A stretch of DNA of 64,000 nt, taken from positions 1-64,000 of the forward strand of contig NZ_JAHXBF010000011.1 of the NCBI RefSeq assembly GCF_020103695.1. Direction: 5' to 3'. Source of the DNA: Hyalangium versicolor. GTDB taxonomy: Bacteria; Myxococcota; Myxococcia; Myxococcales; Myxococcaceae. Positions 51,263 to 59,888 of this stretch are shown piece by piece. The notes under the pieces are model-generated. The model searched no databases. It saw only the letters and a list, made by a program, of their open reading frames with translations, and had not been told where the DNA came from. Position numbers and translations under genes: made by a program. Each line of letters starts with the position of its first letter. The first letter of the stretch is position 1.

Positions 51263-51467
51263 GCATCCATCGAGGCTCAGGGTCGAAGACCCAGCGGCCT
51301 CCATCCTTGGAGGCGCCCAGGGCGCGCACATAGTTGTGGATCTTCCCCGGCTGCTTCTGGCCGAACTCATCCAGCATCACCGCACAATAGCGGCCTTGCT
51401 CCGGGGTGTTGGCGGTGAGGCGCGACTGGCGACCAGGGCCACAGCGGGGGGCGTTTTCTTGCCCTCT
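51240..51467 (-). pseudogene. Remnant of a minus-strand gene
   Basis: The minus strand is open for 75 codons from just after a double stop (51468-51473) to TGA at 51240. It encodes protein-like sequence, RYCAVMLDEFGQKQPGKIHN then YVRALGASKDGGRWVFD, but has no good start and is preceded by stops in frame. It overlaps the end of the DUF2381 gene. I read it as the tail of a lost gene. Confidence 0.4.
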
Positions 51468-51713
51468 TCATCACTGCGGTCGACGCGACCGTCATTGTTC
51501 GTCGGATCCTCACTGCAGTCTACACCGCCTGTTCCGTCGGGCCAGGCCTCCCTGCTTGCGAGGAGGCGCCCAGGCAAGGCAAGGCGGCCGGAGACTTTCA
51601 ATAGGCTGACGAGAAATTGATGCAGGAGCACGCCTGCCATGCGTGCCCCTGGAGGGGTACAGCGTAGAGCCTCTCCATGCACCTACCCTCTTGATTCATT
51701 TCAGGAGGGACAG
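51468..51713. other. Gap before effector genes
   Basis: No convincing gene apart from the remnant to its left. Possibly the rest of that decayed gene; an acidic reading frame on the minus strand (VDCSEDPTNNDGRVDRSDEEG) may be part of it. Confidence 0.35.
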
Positions 51714-52070
51714 ATGCCACCCGCAGCTCGTATCAGCGACATGCACACATGCCCCAAGGTCGAGCCGGGCCCTGTGCCTCACGTGGGCGGACCAGTGTTA
51801 TCGGGTGAGCCTACGGTAATCATCGGTTTCATGCCGGCGGCGCGAGTGGGGGACTCCTTGGTCTGCATAGGGCCTCCAGATTCTGTATCGCAAGGAGAGT
51901 CCACCGTGATCATTGGTGGAAAACCTGCTGCGAGATTGGGGGACCCGACTTCGCATGGTGGTGTCATCGTCGTGGGTTATCCGACCGTCTTGATTGGGAG
52001 CTCTGCTCAGGGCAAATGTTTGGCCAGCTCAGCCGCGAGCGGAGCGGCCCTCGTTACAAAGGCTCGGTAG
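51714..52070 (+). CDS. PAAR domain protein, type VI spike tip
   Basis: 118 residues, ATG 51714 after AGGAGGGA. Classic PAAR repeats: MPPAARISDMHTCP, GEPTVIIGFMPAARVGDSLVCIGP, ESTVIIGGKPAARLGDPTSHGGVIVVGYPTVLIG. It forms the sharpened tip of a type VI secretion spike and carries the downstream RHS toxin. The next gene starts at the base after its stop, so PAAR, adaptor and toxin form one operon. Confidence 0.95.
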   Translation: MPPAARISDMHTCPKVEPGPVPHVGGPVLSGEPTVIIGFMPAARVGDSLVCIGPPDSVSQGESTVIIGGKPAARLGDPTSHGGVIVVGYPTVLIGSSAQGKCLASSAASGAALVTKAR

Positions 52071-52937
52071 ATGAGAGCCGTGATGGAAATCGTCTCTGGC
52101 CATCAAACCTCGCGGCGCATACCGCTCACGGAGGGAGTGCCGCTGAGGGTCGGTTGCAGTGAACCCTCGGAGGTGATGCTCCCGCAGGACGCGCTCTTGG
52201 AAGCGGTTCATTTCTCCCTTGTGTTCAACGGAGAGACGTGCTGGCTGCGGGTGGCAGCATCGGTTTCCCCGATCCAGATCGAAGGCAGAGCTGAGACATC
52301 GGTGGAGTTAGCTGACGCGAGCAGCTGGGTGGCGGGCCAGACGTGGTTCTCTCTGCGCTTGATACCGCACGCTAGGGCCAATCAGATCTCTGGCTTTCCG
52401 GCTGCTGTGTTGACGGAACTCAGAAAAAACCAAACGCCACTGTTCGCGCTCGTAGACGCCGCACGCGATGAGCAGGTCCTGACGCTGTTGCGGAACTCGG
52501 ATCAACAGTCGCAGAGTCTCTACGAGGGGCTGCAGGGGCAACTCCTCTCCCGTCAAGCGCCGTATCTGCTGCGACTGATGCCAGATTCCGCTACTCTGGC
52601 GAGGATGCTCCACCAAGGGTGGAGCAAGAGTTGGGGTGTGTTCCTCACCAGCCGTCTGCCATTCGATGAAGTCCGGCGGCATTTTCGGCGCTTCCTCTTC
52701 GTCCTTGATGAGGCGGACCGTGAAGTCTACCTGCGCTTCTACGATCCCAGAGTGCTGCGCAGCCTCCTGCCGGCCTTTGTAGCTTCACAGGCGGCCGCAT
52801 TCTTCGAAGGTGTGGAGTCGTTCCTCATGGAGGGCGCATCTCCACGGGAGTTGCTCAGTTTCACCTGGAGTGGGCACGAACTCCTCCAGCATGCCTTTGA
52901 ACTTGAGGGAGCGGGAGAGGGTTCTCCCTTAGCCTGA
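52071..52937 (+). CDS. DUF4123 adaptor with FHA-like N-terminus
   Basis: 288 residues; ATG 52071 directly follows the PAAR stop (ATG 52083 is an alternative). The first 100 residues resemble an FHA-like beta domain (SGHQTSRRIPLTEGVPLRVGCSEPSEVMLPQDALLEAVHFSLV). Residues about 120-235 match DUF4123 (LFALVDAARDEQVLTLLR, SWGVFLTSRLPFDEVRRHFRRFLFVLDE, VYLRFYDPRVLRSLLPA). DUF4123 proteins load effectors onto the spike, and this one should serve the RHS toxin. Confidence 0.9.
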   Translation: MRAVMEIVSGHQTSRRIPLTEGVPLRVGCSEPSEVMLPQDALLEAVHFSLVFNGETCWLRVAASVSPIQIEGRAETSVELADASSWVAGQTWFSLRLIPHARANQISGFPAAVLTELRKNQTPLFALVDAARDEQVLTLLRNSDQQSQSLYEGLQGQLLSRQAPYLLRLMPDSATLARMLHQGWSKSWGVFLTSRLPFDEVRRHFRRFLFVLDEADREVYLRFYDPRVLRSLLPAFVASQAAAFFEGVESFLMEGASPRELLSFTWSGHELLQHAFELEGAGEGSPLA

Positions 52938-52948
52938 CGAGTGAGACC

Positions 52949-55900
52949 ATGCTTCAGTTGGAACCCAAGCAGATGGAGGCTCTGCGTCAAGGGACGCGAG
53001 CCCTTTTTCCGGAGCGCATCATCGAAGAGTTGCGTCGGCAAGGGCGGTCTGTCGAGCGTGATGCAGCTTCTGGTGATGTGGTGGTGTCCGAGGCGGGCGG
53101 AGCGCGGACCCGTCTGGCTTTTCGTTCGGACGGATTGCCGACTCGGCTGGTCAGTCCCTCGGGGGATACCTTCTGCTTCGAGCATGATTCCGGAGGGAGG
53201 CTGGCAGCTCTCATCTTCCCCTGGGGGCAGCGCCTCGACTTGCAGCACGACCTTCGGGGAAACCTACTATCCTTGAGGCAGCCGGCGGGAGTGGAGCATC
53301 GCTTCGAGTATGATAAGGAAAACCGGTTGCTTGCCGTGGTATACCCGGACGGCAGTCGGACCCGCATGGACTACCACTCGTTGGGATTGGTGGCTCGGGT
53401 AGAAAATCGCCTGGGAGCTGTCACTCGGTATGAGCGAGACGCCTCGGGGAGGTTGTTGTCGCGGGTAGATTCGCTGGGTCGTCAGACCCGGTACGAGGCG
53501 GATGAACACGGGCGGCTGGCAGCCGTCACTTTCGCCGATGGCTCGCGGCAATCCTTCACGCACGACGCGCGTTCCCATACCACCACGACGGTGCTGAGAG
53601 ATGGCAAGCCGGTCGTCCATACGCGCGACGCGGGAGGAATCCGGCACGTGCTCACCTGGACGGACGGTACGCTAACCCAGCTGGAACTGGAGGCAGACCG
53701 CGTCAAGGTTGCGAGCAACGCCTGGGGACGCGTGCAGTTCACCTTGGATGATGCGGGGAACTCCGTGGCCGAGGAGACGCCTTGGGGACGAGTCCGTTCC
53801 GAGTATGACGCACAAGGGCGTCTCGTGCGCCGTGAGATGCCCCATGGCGCCATTCTCACGTATGCCTATGACGAGGACGGTCGGGTATGCAGCTTGAAGG
53901 ACTGGGAGGGGAGAGAGACTCGGGTGGTGTACGGGCCCGGCGGGCACGTGGCGGAATTGCGCTATGGCAACGGCTTGGTGGAGACCCAGAAGCATGCGAT
54001 AGCGGGCCGTCAGTCGCATGCATGCGTGAGGGATCCGTCGCTGCGGTTGGTAAGTGAGCAACGCTATGAGTATGACACTTGCGAGCGCCTGGTTGTGCTC
54101 GAGGATGTGTGGGGGGAGGCTGCGGACCAGCGACGCTCGTCGGGCTTTCGATATGATTATGAGGGCCACCTGCAAGCGGAGTGGAACAAGGGAACCGACC
54201 AAGCCTTGCATGCCTGGGAATACGATGCCGAAGGCAACCTCATCCGCGAGGATGGCATCTCCATCCGAGTGGGACTACTGGACGAGCCACGCACCTGGGG
54301 GGCCGAGCCGCTTGGGTATGATGGGAACGGGAATGCCGTCAGGTTGCCGAGCCCTCGGGGAGAATTGCTCTGTGATTGGGGCGGAGAGGGGCTTCTGCGC
54401 GAGACTCAGGTGGGCGGGCGCACGGTCCGCTACGAATATGATGCACTCGGCCGCCGAGTCCTCAAGACGGACGGACGCACGACTTGGCGCTACGGTTGGG
54501 CCGAGCACCAATTGTTGTGGGAGGAGTTCGAGCAAGAGCCGGGGGCAGAGCCAGTTCGCCGCGAATATCTCTTCTTTCCCGGTACGATGGTGCCACTGGC
54601 CTTTCGTGAGCAGGGGTGCACGTACTGGTTGCAGACGGATACACGCGGGGCTGTCACGCGAGCTTTCGACGAAGCTGGTCAGGTGGTGTGGCGGGCGCGG
54701 TACGACGCGTTCGGCCATGCGCATATAGAGGTGGAGAAGGTGCGCCAGCCCTGGCGGCTGGCGGGACAATTCGAGGACGAAGAGACGGGGTTGCACTACA
54801 GCCTGGCTCGCTACTACTGCCCCTGGCTCAAGAGCTACCTCTCGCGAGATCCGCGTTGGTACGAATCCGAGGCTACCTCGTACAGCTATGCACGCAATGA
54901 TCCCTGGAACCGCGCGGACCCTTCTGGCGGATTGGCTCCTCTGCTTGCGGTAGGGATTGCCGGGCTGGTGGGCGGAGTAGTTGGGGCCATTACAGCAGCA
55001 GTGACAGGGGGAGATCCCCTTGCTGGTGCGGCGGAGGGGGCAATCGCCGGTGCGGGCGCCATGGTGGCAGTCGTGGCGGGCGCTACCGCGGGTGTCATCC
55101 TTGCCGCAGGAGTAGTGGCCTCGGGAGTGGGAGCCTTTGTGGGTCAACTCACGGAGCAAGCCCGGAATGGGGACGGCTTCTGTCTCGAGTGCGCGTTGAA
55201 AGGGGCGTTGGTGGCCGCTGGGCTGGATCTGGCGCTGCTGGGATTGGGGCGGATTCCAGGAGTCAAGTCTCTGGTGAAGGCATTGGGAGCACGCCTCGCG
55301 GGCGCTGGCATGAAGCTGGCGCAGAAGTTCAAGCCGTTGCTGCGCAATGCGCTGGGTAAGGCCCGTGCGCTTGCCGAGAAGGCCCGCAACCTCATCAAGA
55401 AGGCGAAGTGCACCCCTACCGGCCACCCTGTCGATGTGGCCACGGGCCGGGTGTTCACGGAGGCGGTGGACTGGGAACTGCCCGGGGTATTGCCGCTACG
55501 CTTCGAGCGTGACTACAGCTCCCACCGCTGCGACCGGGATTCCGTGTTGGGGCATGGCTGGAGCCATTCGCTGGATCTCGCTCTGTGGGAGCAACCGGGT
55601 CAGGTCGTCTTCCGTGCGGAGGATGGAAGACACCTCGTCTTCGACGTCGAGCACCTACCAGACCAGACCTTGGCGCCCGGACAGGAAGTGTGGGATCCCG
55701 TGGAGCGGCTCACGGTCCGGCACCTGAGCGCGCAGCGCTGGGAGGTGGAGTCCGCAGAGGGGCTCTTGCACGAGTTGGGCGTGGTGGGAGCGGCTGGCCG
55801 TTCGTCGGCTTGCCGCGTGATACGAACCGCCGATCGGGCTGGTCATCGCATTTTCTATGACTATGACAGTCATGCGCGGCTGCGGTGGGTGAGAGACAGT

Positions 55901-58807
55901 GCCGGTCGCCGCATCCTTTTCGAGCATGATGAGCGAGGGCGGTTGGCTCGCGTCGCCCTGCCGCATGCGCGTGAAGACGGATGGATCACATACGCGCGCT
56001 ACAAGTACTCCGAGAACGGAGACCTGATAGCGGTGGAGGATGCGCTGGGCCACATGACTCGCTACGAGTACAGGGGGCACTTGCTTACGCGAGAAACAGA
56101 TCGCGTCGGCCTCAGCTTTCACTTCGAGTACGATGGCGAAGGAGCGGAGGCTTGGTGTACGCATACCTGGGGTGATCGCAACCTCTACACTCGCAAGATC
56201 ACATACGACAAAAACGCGCGGAAGACAGCTGTCACCAATTCGCTAGGGCATACAACTCACTACTTCTCCAACGAATGGGGCGCAGTGGTGAAACAGGTAG
56301 ACGCCCTGGGCGGGGAACGTATCCATGAATTCGATGAGTTCATGAATCCGATTGCCGAGAGCGATCCGCTGGGTCACGTGACTCGTTACGAGTACGACGC
56401 GCGAGGGAACTGCACGAGAGTCATAGCGCCGGACGGAGCCGCCGTGACAGTGTCCTACAATGCTTTCAATCTACCTGAGCAGGCAACGGATGCACTGGGT
56501 GGAAAGTGGTGGTGGCGCTATGACAGCGCGGGCCTGCTGGTGGAAGAGCTCAATCCTCTCGAGGAGCGTCGCAAATATGAGTATGCCCAGGGCCTTCTGA
56601 AAGCTCTCGTGGACCCGCTGGGGCAACGCACCGAACTGGGATATGATGGGGACAAGAACCTGTCTTCCATTCGATACTCAAATGGAGTCCATGTCCGCCT
56701 ACGCTATGATCGGATGGGTCATCTCGTGGAGGAGAAGGACGCTGCCGGCGCCTCATGGCGCCTGGTATACGACACGTTGGGGCGCCAGATACGACTTGAG
56801 GAGCCAACAGGTGAGATCTGGCATAGGCACTATGATGCCGTAGGCAACCTCAAGCAGATCCAAGGCCCTCTGAGATGCGTGCTATTTACCCATTCTGGCT
56901 TCCACAAAATGGCTGGCTGGGAGGAGGATGGTGCGCGGGCCCTGTTTCACCATGACTCTGAAGACCAACTTCTGGAGATCACCAACGAAGGGGGAGAGAC
57001 ACTTCGACTGGACAGGGATGCAGTAGGGAGGGTTGTTCGCGAGCAGGGATTCGACGGTGCCCTGAAGAAATATCAATACGATCTAGCGGGTCGTTTGGTC
57101 AGAAGAATTCACGCCAGCGAGCGAATCGATGAGTTCTCATACGATGCCGCCGGACGTCTCATCGGCGTGAAGCACTCGGATGGTGGATTCAGCCGCTATG
57201 TCTATCGGGCAGATGGAGTGCTGGTCGAGGCCGAGAACGAGACGGGTACGGTATTGCTGGAGAGAGACGCCCTCGGCCGGATCGTAGCCGAGCGGCAGGG
57301 AGAGGCCCAGGTTGCCTCGACATACTCTCTTGCAGGTCAGCGGGTGGAATTGTCGAGCTCCTTGGGCCTTCGCCAGAAAGTCATACGCGACGATCTGGGT
57401 GAGGTCATTCGCTTCGAATGCACTTCCAAGGAGAGGAGCGCTCCTTGGAGTGTTCTCTTCAAGCGTGATGGCGAGGGGCGGGAGGTATCCCGGCAGATGC
57501 CAGGAGGAGTGGCTGCGCGCTGGAGTTACGATGAAGCAGGACGCTCATTGGAGCGGCGTATTTTTCTCCGGGGCGAGGAGATCACCAAGCGCATCGTCCG
57601 TTGGAGGGGCGAGGATCAGATAGCGTCCATCGTGGATGGGGTGTGGGGACCCGTTGAATTCTTGCATGATGGCAGGGGGCGGCTTGTCGGAGCGAAAAGG
57701 CCGGAGGGTGCTCTCCAGCGCCGCGCCACGGACATCGTGGGCAACCTCTTCCAGAAGAGTGACCTCAGCGACAGGCGCTACGGGCGCGGTGGAGTACTCC
57801 TCGAGTCGGACGGCACCCAGTTCCGACACGATGCGGACGGCTATCTGATAGAGAAGCGCGAACCGGGAGACCTCATCTGGAGATATGCCTGGAATGGGGC
57901 TGGACTCTTGCAGGAAGTGCAACGGCCAGATGGTGCTCGCGTGCGCTTTGCTTACGACGCCTTCTGCCGACGGGTCTCCAAGTCGGTGGTGCGTTTGGAC
58001 TCGCAAGGGGCGGAGCATGTCGAGCACCACACTCGGTTCGTATGGGATGGGCAGGTGCCCTTGCATGAGATATCCAATGCCGCGGGTACCACTCATTGGT
58101 TCTTCGAGCCTGAAAACTTCGTGGCCTTGGGCAAGGAGGACTCTCGTGGCCGCTATGCCGTGGTTTCTGATCATCTCGGCGTTCCAACTGAGGCATATGA
58201 TGAGCTAGGACGATTGGCCTGGCGGATGCAGTTGGATATTCATGGGGTCGCAACGACACGAGGAGACCGCACTCCTTGTCCGTGGCGCTGGCCAGGGCAA
58301 TATGAAGATGAGGAGACTGGCCTCTACTATAATCTCCACCGGTACTATGATCCCACGACAGGTCGCTATATCAGTCAGGATCCCATCCGGTTGGCGGGCG
58401 GACTTGGGTTCTATTCGTACGTTTCGGATCCGCTCAGTTGGCTGGATCCTTGGGGGCTGCAGGGGATCATCAACCGGGGAGGGGCATTCAAGGATCTCGA
58501 TGCCCTCAAGCAACCGGGAGAAGTGGCTCACCACATGCCTCAGAATGCGTTCATGAGGCAACAGGGTGTCTCACGAGGAGATGGGCCAGCTCTTGGCATG
58601 GAGCAGATTGATCACGAGAAGACCCGAACCATGCGCTGGAAGGGGGCGGAGTCCATGAAGGCGGATGCAGGGAAGAGTGCGCGGTCGCGATTGGCCATGG
58701 ATGTCAAAGATATTCGAAAGAACTTCGGTAATAAGTACAATAAAGGCATGCTAGAAGCCATCAAGTACGCGAAAACTCTCCCTGAGTTCAAGAAGCCGTG
58801 CCCGTAA
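52949..58807 (+). CDS. RHS-repeat polymorphic toxin, type VI effector
   Basis: 1952 residues. Two RHS/YD-repeat cores. The first (about 60-655) ends in a full core terminus (FEDEETGLHYSLARYY, then SYARNDPWNRADPSG). A hydrophobic segment of about 85 residues and a basic helical part follow. From about 820 DUF6531 (CTPTGHPVDVATGRVFTEAVDWELPG) opens a second core, ending PTTGRYISQDPIRLAGG near 1825. The final 115 residues are a HNH/Endo VII-type nuclease candidate: AHHMPQ with H1861/H1862 and D1888-H1889 in IDHEKTRTMRW. Toxin activity is inferred. Confidence 0.93.
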   Translation: MLQLEPKQMEALRQGTRALFPERIIEELRRQGRSVERDAASGDVVVSEAGGARTRLAFRSDGLPTRLVSPSGDTFCFEHDSGGRLAALIFPWGQRLDLQHDLRGNLLSLRQPAGVEHRFEYDKENRLLAVVYPDGSRTRMDYHSLGLVARVENRLGAVTRYERDASGRLLSRVDSLGRQTRYEADEHGRLAAVTFADGSRQSFTHDARSHTTTTVLRDGKPVVHTRDAGGIRHVLTWTDGTLTQLELEADRVKVASNAWGRVQFTLDDAGNSVAEETPWGRVRSEYDAQGRLVRREMPHGAILTYAYDEDGRVCSLKDWEGRETRVVYGPGGHVAELRYGNGLVETQKHAIAGRQSHACVRDPSLRLVSEQRYEYDTCERLVVLEDVWGEAADQRRSSGFRYDYEGHLQAEWNKGTDQALHAWEYDAEGNLIREDGISIRVGLLDEPRTWGAEPLGYDGNGNAVRLPSPRGELLCDWGGEGLLRETQVGGRTVRYEYDALGRRVLKTDGRTTWRYGWAEHQLLWEEFEQEPGAEPVRREYLFFPGTMVPLAFREQGCTYWLQTDTRGAVTRAFDEAGQVVWRARYDAFGHAHIEVEKVRQPWRLAGQFEDEETGLHYSLARYYCPWLKSYLSRDPRWYESEATSYSYARNDPWNRADPSGGLAPLLAVGIAGLVGGVVGAITAAVTGGDPLAGAAEGAIAGAGAMVAVVAGATAGVILAAGVVASGVGAFVGQLTEQARNGDGFCLECALKGALVAAGLDLALLGLGRIPGVKSLVKALGARLAGAGMKLAQKFKPLLRNALGKARALAEKARNLIKKAKCTPTGHPVDVATGRVFTEAVDWELPGVLPLRFERDYSSHRCDRDSVLGHGWSHSLDLALWEQPGQVVFRAEDGRHLVFDVEHLPDQTLAPGQEVWDPVERLTVRHLSAQRWEVESAEGLLHELGVVGAAGRSSACRVIRTADRAGHRIFYDYDSHARLRWVRDSAGRRILFEHDERGRLARVALPHAREDGWITYARYKYSENGDLIAVEDALGHMTRYEYRGHLLTRETDRVGLSFHFEYDGEGAEAWCTHTWGDRNLYTRKITYDKNARKTAVTNSLGHTTHYFSNEWGAVVKQVDALGGERIHEFDEFMNPIAESDPLGHVTRYEYDARGNCTRVIAPDGAAVTVSYNAFNLPEQATDALGGKWWWRYDSAGLLVEELNPLEERRKYEYAQGLLKALVDPLGQRTELGYDGDKNLSSIRYSNGVHVRLRYDRMGHLVEEKDAAGASWRLVYDTLGRQIRLEEPTGEIWHRHYDAVGNLKQIQGPLRCVLFTHSGFHKMAGWEEDGARALFHHDSEDQLLEITNEGGETLRLDRDAVGRVVREQGFDGALKKYQYDLAGRLVRRIHASERIDEFSYDAAGRLIGVKHSDGGFSRYVYRADGVLVEAENETGTVLLERDALGRIVAERQGEAQVASTYSLAGQRVELSSSLGLRQKVIRDDLGEVIRFECTSKERSAPWSVLFKRDGEGREVSRQMPGGVAARWSYDEAGRSLERRIFLRGEEITKRIVRWRGEDQIASIVDGVWGPVEFLHDGRGRLVGAKRPEGALQRRATDIVGNLFQKSDLSDRRYGRGGVLLESDGTQFRHDADGYLIEKREPGDLIWRYAWNGAGLLQEVQRPDGARVRFAYDAFCRRVSKSVVRLDSQGAEHVEHHTRFVWDGQVPLHEISNAAGTTHWFFEPENFVALGKEDSRGRYAVVSDHLGVPTEAYDELGRLAWRMQLDIHGVATTRGDRTPCPWRWPGQYEDEETGLYYNLHRYYDPTTGRYISQDPIRLAGGLGFYSYVSDPLSWLDPWGLQGIINRGGAFKDLDALKQPGEVAHHMPQNAFMRQQGVSRGDGPALGMEQIDHEKTRTMRWKGAESMKADAGKSARSRLAMDVKDIRKNFGNKYNKGMLEAIKYAKTLPEFKKPCP

Positions 58808-58818
58808 CCAGCACAACC

Positions 58819-59496
58819 ATGAGCCAGAAATCCAAATGGGGTCCTCAATTGAGCCAGCCAGGGTGGATTGCCACGCCAGGGCATGCTCACTCCCCCCACC
58901 TTTTTGGTGGTGCTTCATGGCACATCGAGTCTGCAAATGACTTGGTGTTGCCCACGCTCTTGTTGTCTCTGGATGTGGGGAGATTGCCCGAACCGGTGTC
59001 TGGCTCCAGCGTGACGTGTTTGCCCCTTGTCACTTATCTCAACTGCGAAACGGACTCTGAAGTTCAGGAATATCGCTTCGAAGAGCGGACTTGGCGGATC
59101 CACTGGTTGGTGGGGCAGTGCAAGGAGGGGCGGCAGTTGCCACAGGAACTCCGCTTGCCCGCGCCGTTGCCTGAAGTGCGAGTGGACTTGCGTCCCATGC
59201 AACCCCAGGAGATTCCGGACACCGAGGCGAACTACTGGGCAGCGTGCGACAGCTTCCTCGGTGGCGAGGGGATCTTGCGTGTGCTCGGTGCACCGCTCTG
59301 GCTTACGGTACCCCTGGAGTTTCATTGCTCATGCGGTCGGGCAATGAAGTACGTTGCCAGTCTCGGCTACGAGCTTCCTGACACTCCCTCGCGATTCCTG
59401 AAAGGTGGTCAGGTGCTCTTCGTAGGAGAGATGGCTTTCTACTTCTTTTTGTGTGGAGCCTGTCTTCGCGTGCGGGTTGCCACTCAATCGACGTGA
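58819..59496 (+). CDS. Probable immunity protein for the RHS toxin
   Basis: 225 residues, ATG 58819 (MSQKSKWGPQLS), 11 nt after the toxin stop. Position directly after a toxin-tipped RHS gene is the main evidence. The sequence is compact with SANDLVLPTLLLSLDVG and a CSCG motif, and FLCGAC near the end, so it may bind zinc. No known immunity family recognised. It ends about 390 bp before the convergent subtilase gene. Confidence 0.7.
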   Translation: MSQKSKWGPQLSQPGWIATPGHAHSPHLFGGASWHIESANDLVLPTLLLSLDVGRLPEPVSGSSVTCLPLVTYLNCETDSEVQEYRFEERTWRIHWLVGQCKEGRQLPQELRLPAPLPEVRVDLRPMQPQEIPDTEANYWAACDSFLGGEGILRVLGAPLWLTVPLEFHCSCGRAMKYVASLGYELPDTPSRFLKGGQVLFVGEMAFYFFLCGACLRVRVATQST

Positions 59497-59828
59497 ACCA
59501 TGTGAGGCTGCTTGAGGTCCTGCTCTGTCGTAGGATGGGATGGCTCGCTGAGAAGCACGTGAGCTTTTAGCGCTTCCGAGAGATCGCTGCCCCCCCGACT
59601 TCGCCGCCAGCACGCAGCCTTGGAGGCAACCAGTGGCGGGGGGTGACGGCCACTCCATCCACCGCCTTGAAGTACAGCGGCCCCTCGCCCGTGAAGCGCG
59701 CTACCGTATCCGTCCATGGAGCGAAGCTCTGGGTGGCCGAGGGCGCCACGCTGGTGGATGCGTTCGGTGTTCCCTCCATCTCTGGATTCATCGGCTCCCT
59801 GACTCTGCTTATCCCCAGAAAAGAAAAC
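59497..59828. other. Gap between immunity and subtilase genes
   Basis: Between convergent genes. A 74-codon minus-strand frame (59567-59791) and overlapping plus frames exist, but none has a good ribosome site or recognisable product. Nothing firm seen. Confidence 0.35.
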
Positions 59829-59865
59829 CGGCGTGAGAACGGAGTGACTCCGTCCCCACGCCGGC
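59829..59865 (-). terminator. Intrinsic terminator of the subtilase gene
   Basis: CCGGCGTG (59829-59836) and CACGCCGG (59858-59865) close an inner ACGGAG-TGA-CTCCGT hairpin. Read on the minus strand the stem is followed by TTTTCTTTTC, a proper T-rich tail. It lies 23 nt after the stop at 59889. Confidence 0.88.
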
Positions 59866-59888
59866 TGATTCACAACATGAGCGATGAA

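Noticed and set aside
59567..59791. 74-codon minus-strand frame after the terminator
   Set aside because: No ribosome site or recognisable family, and it lies downstream of the subtilase terminator.
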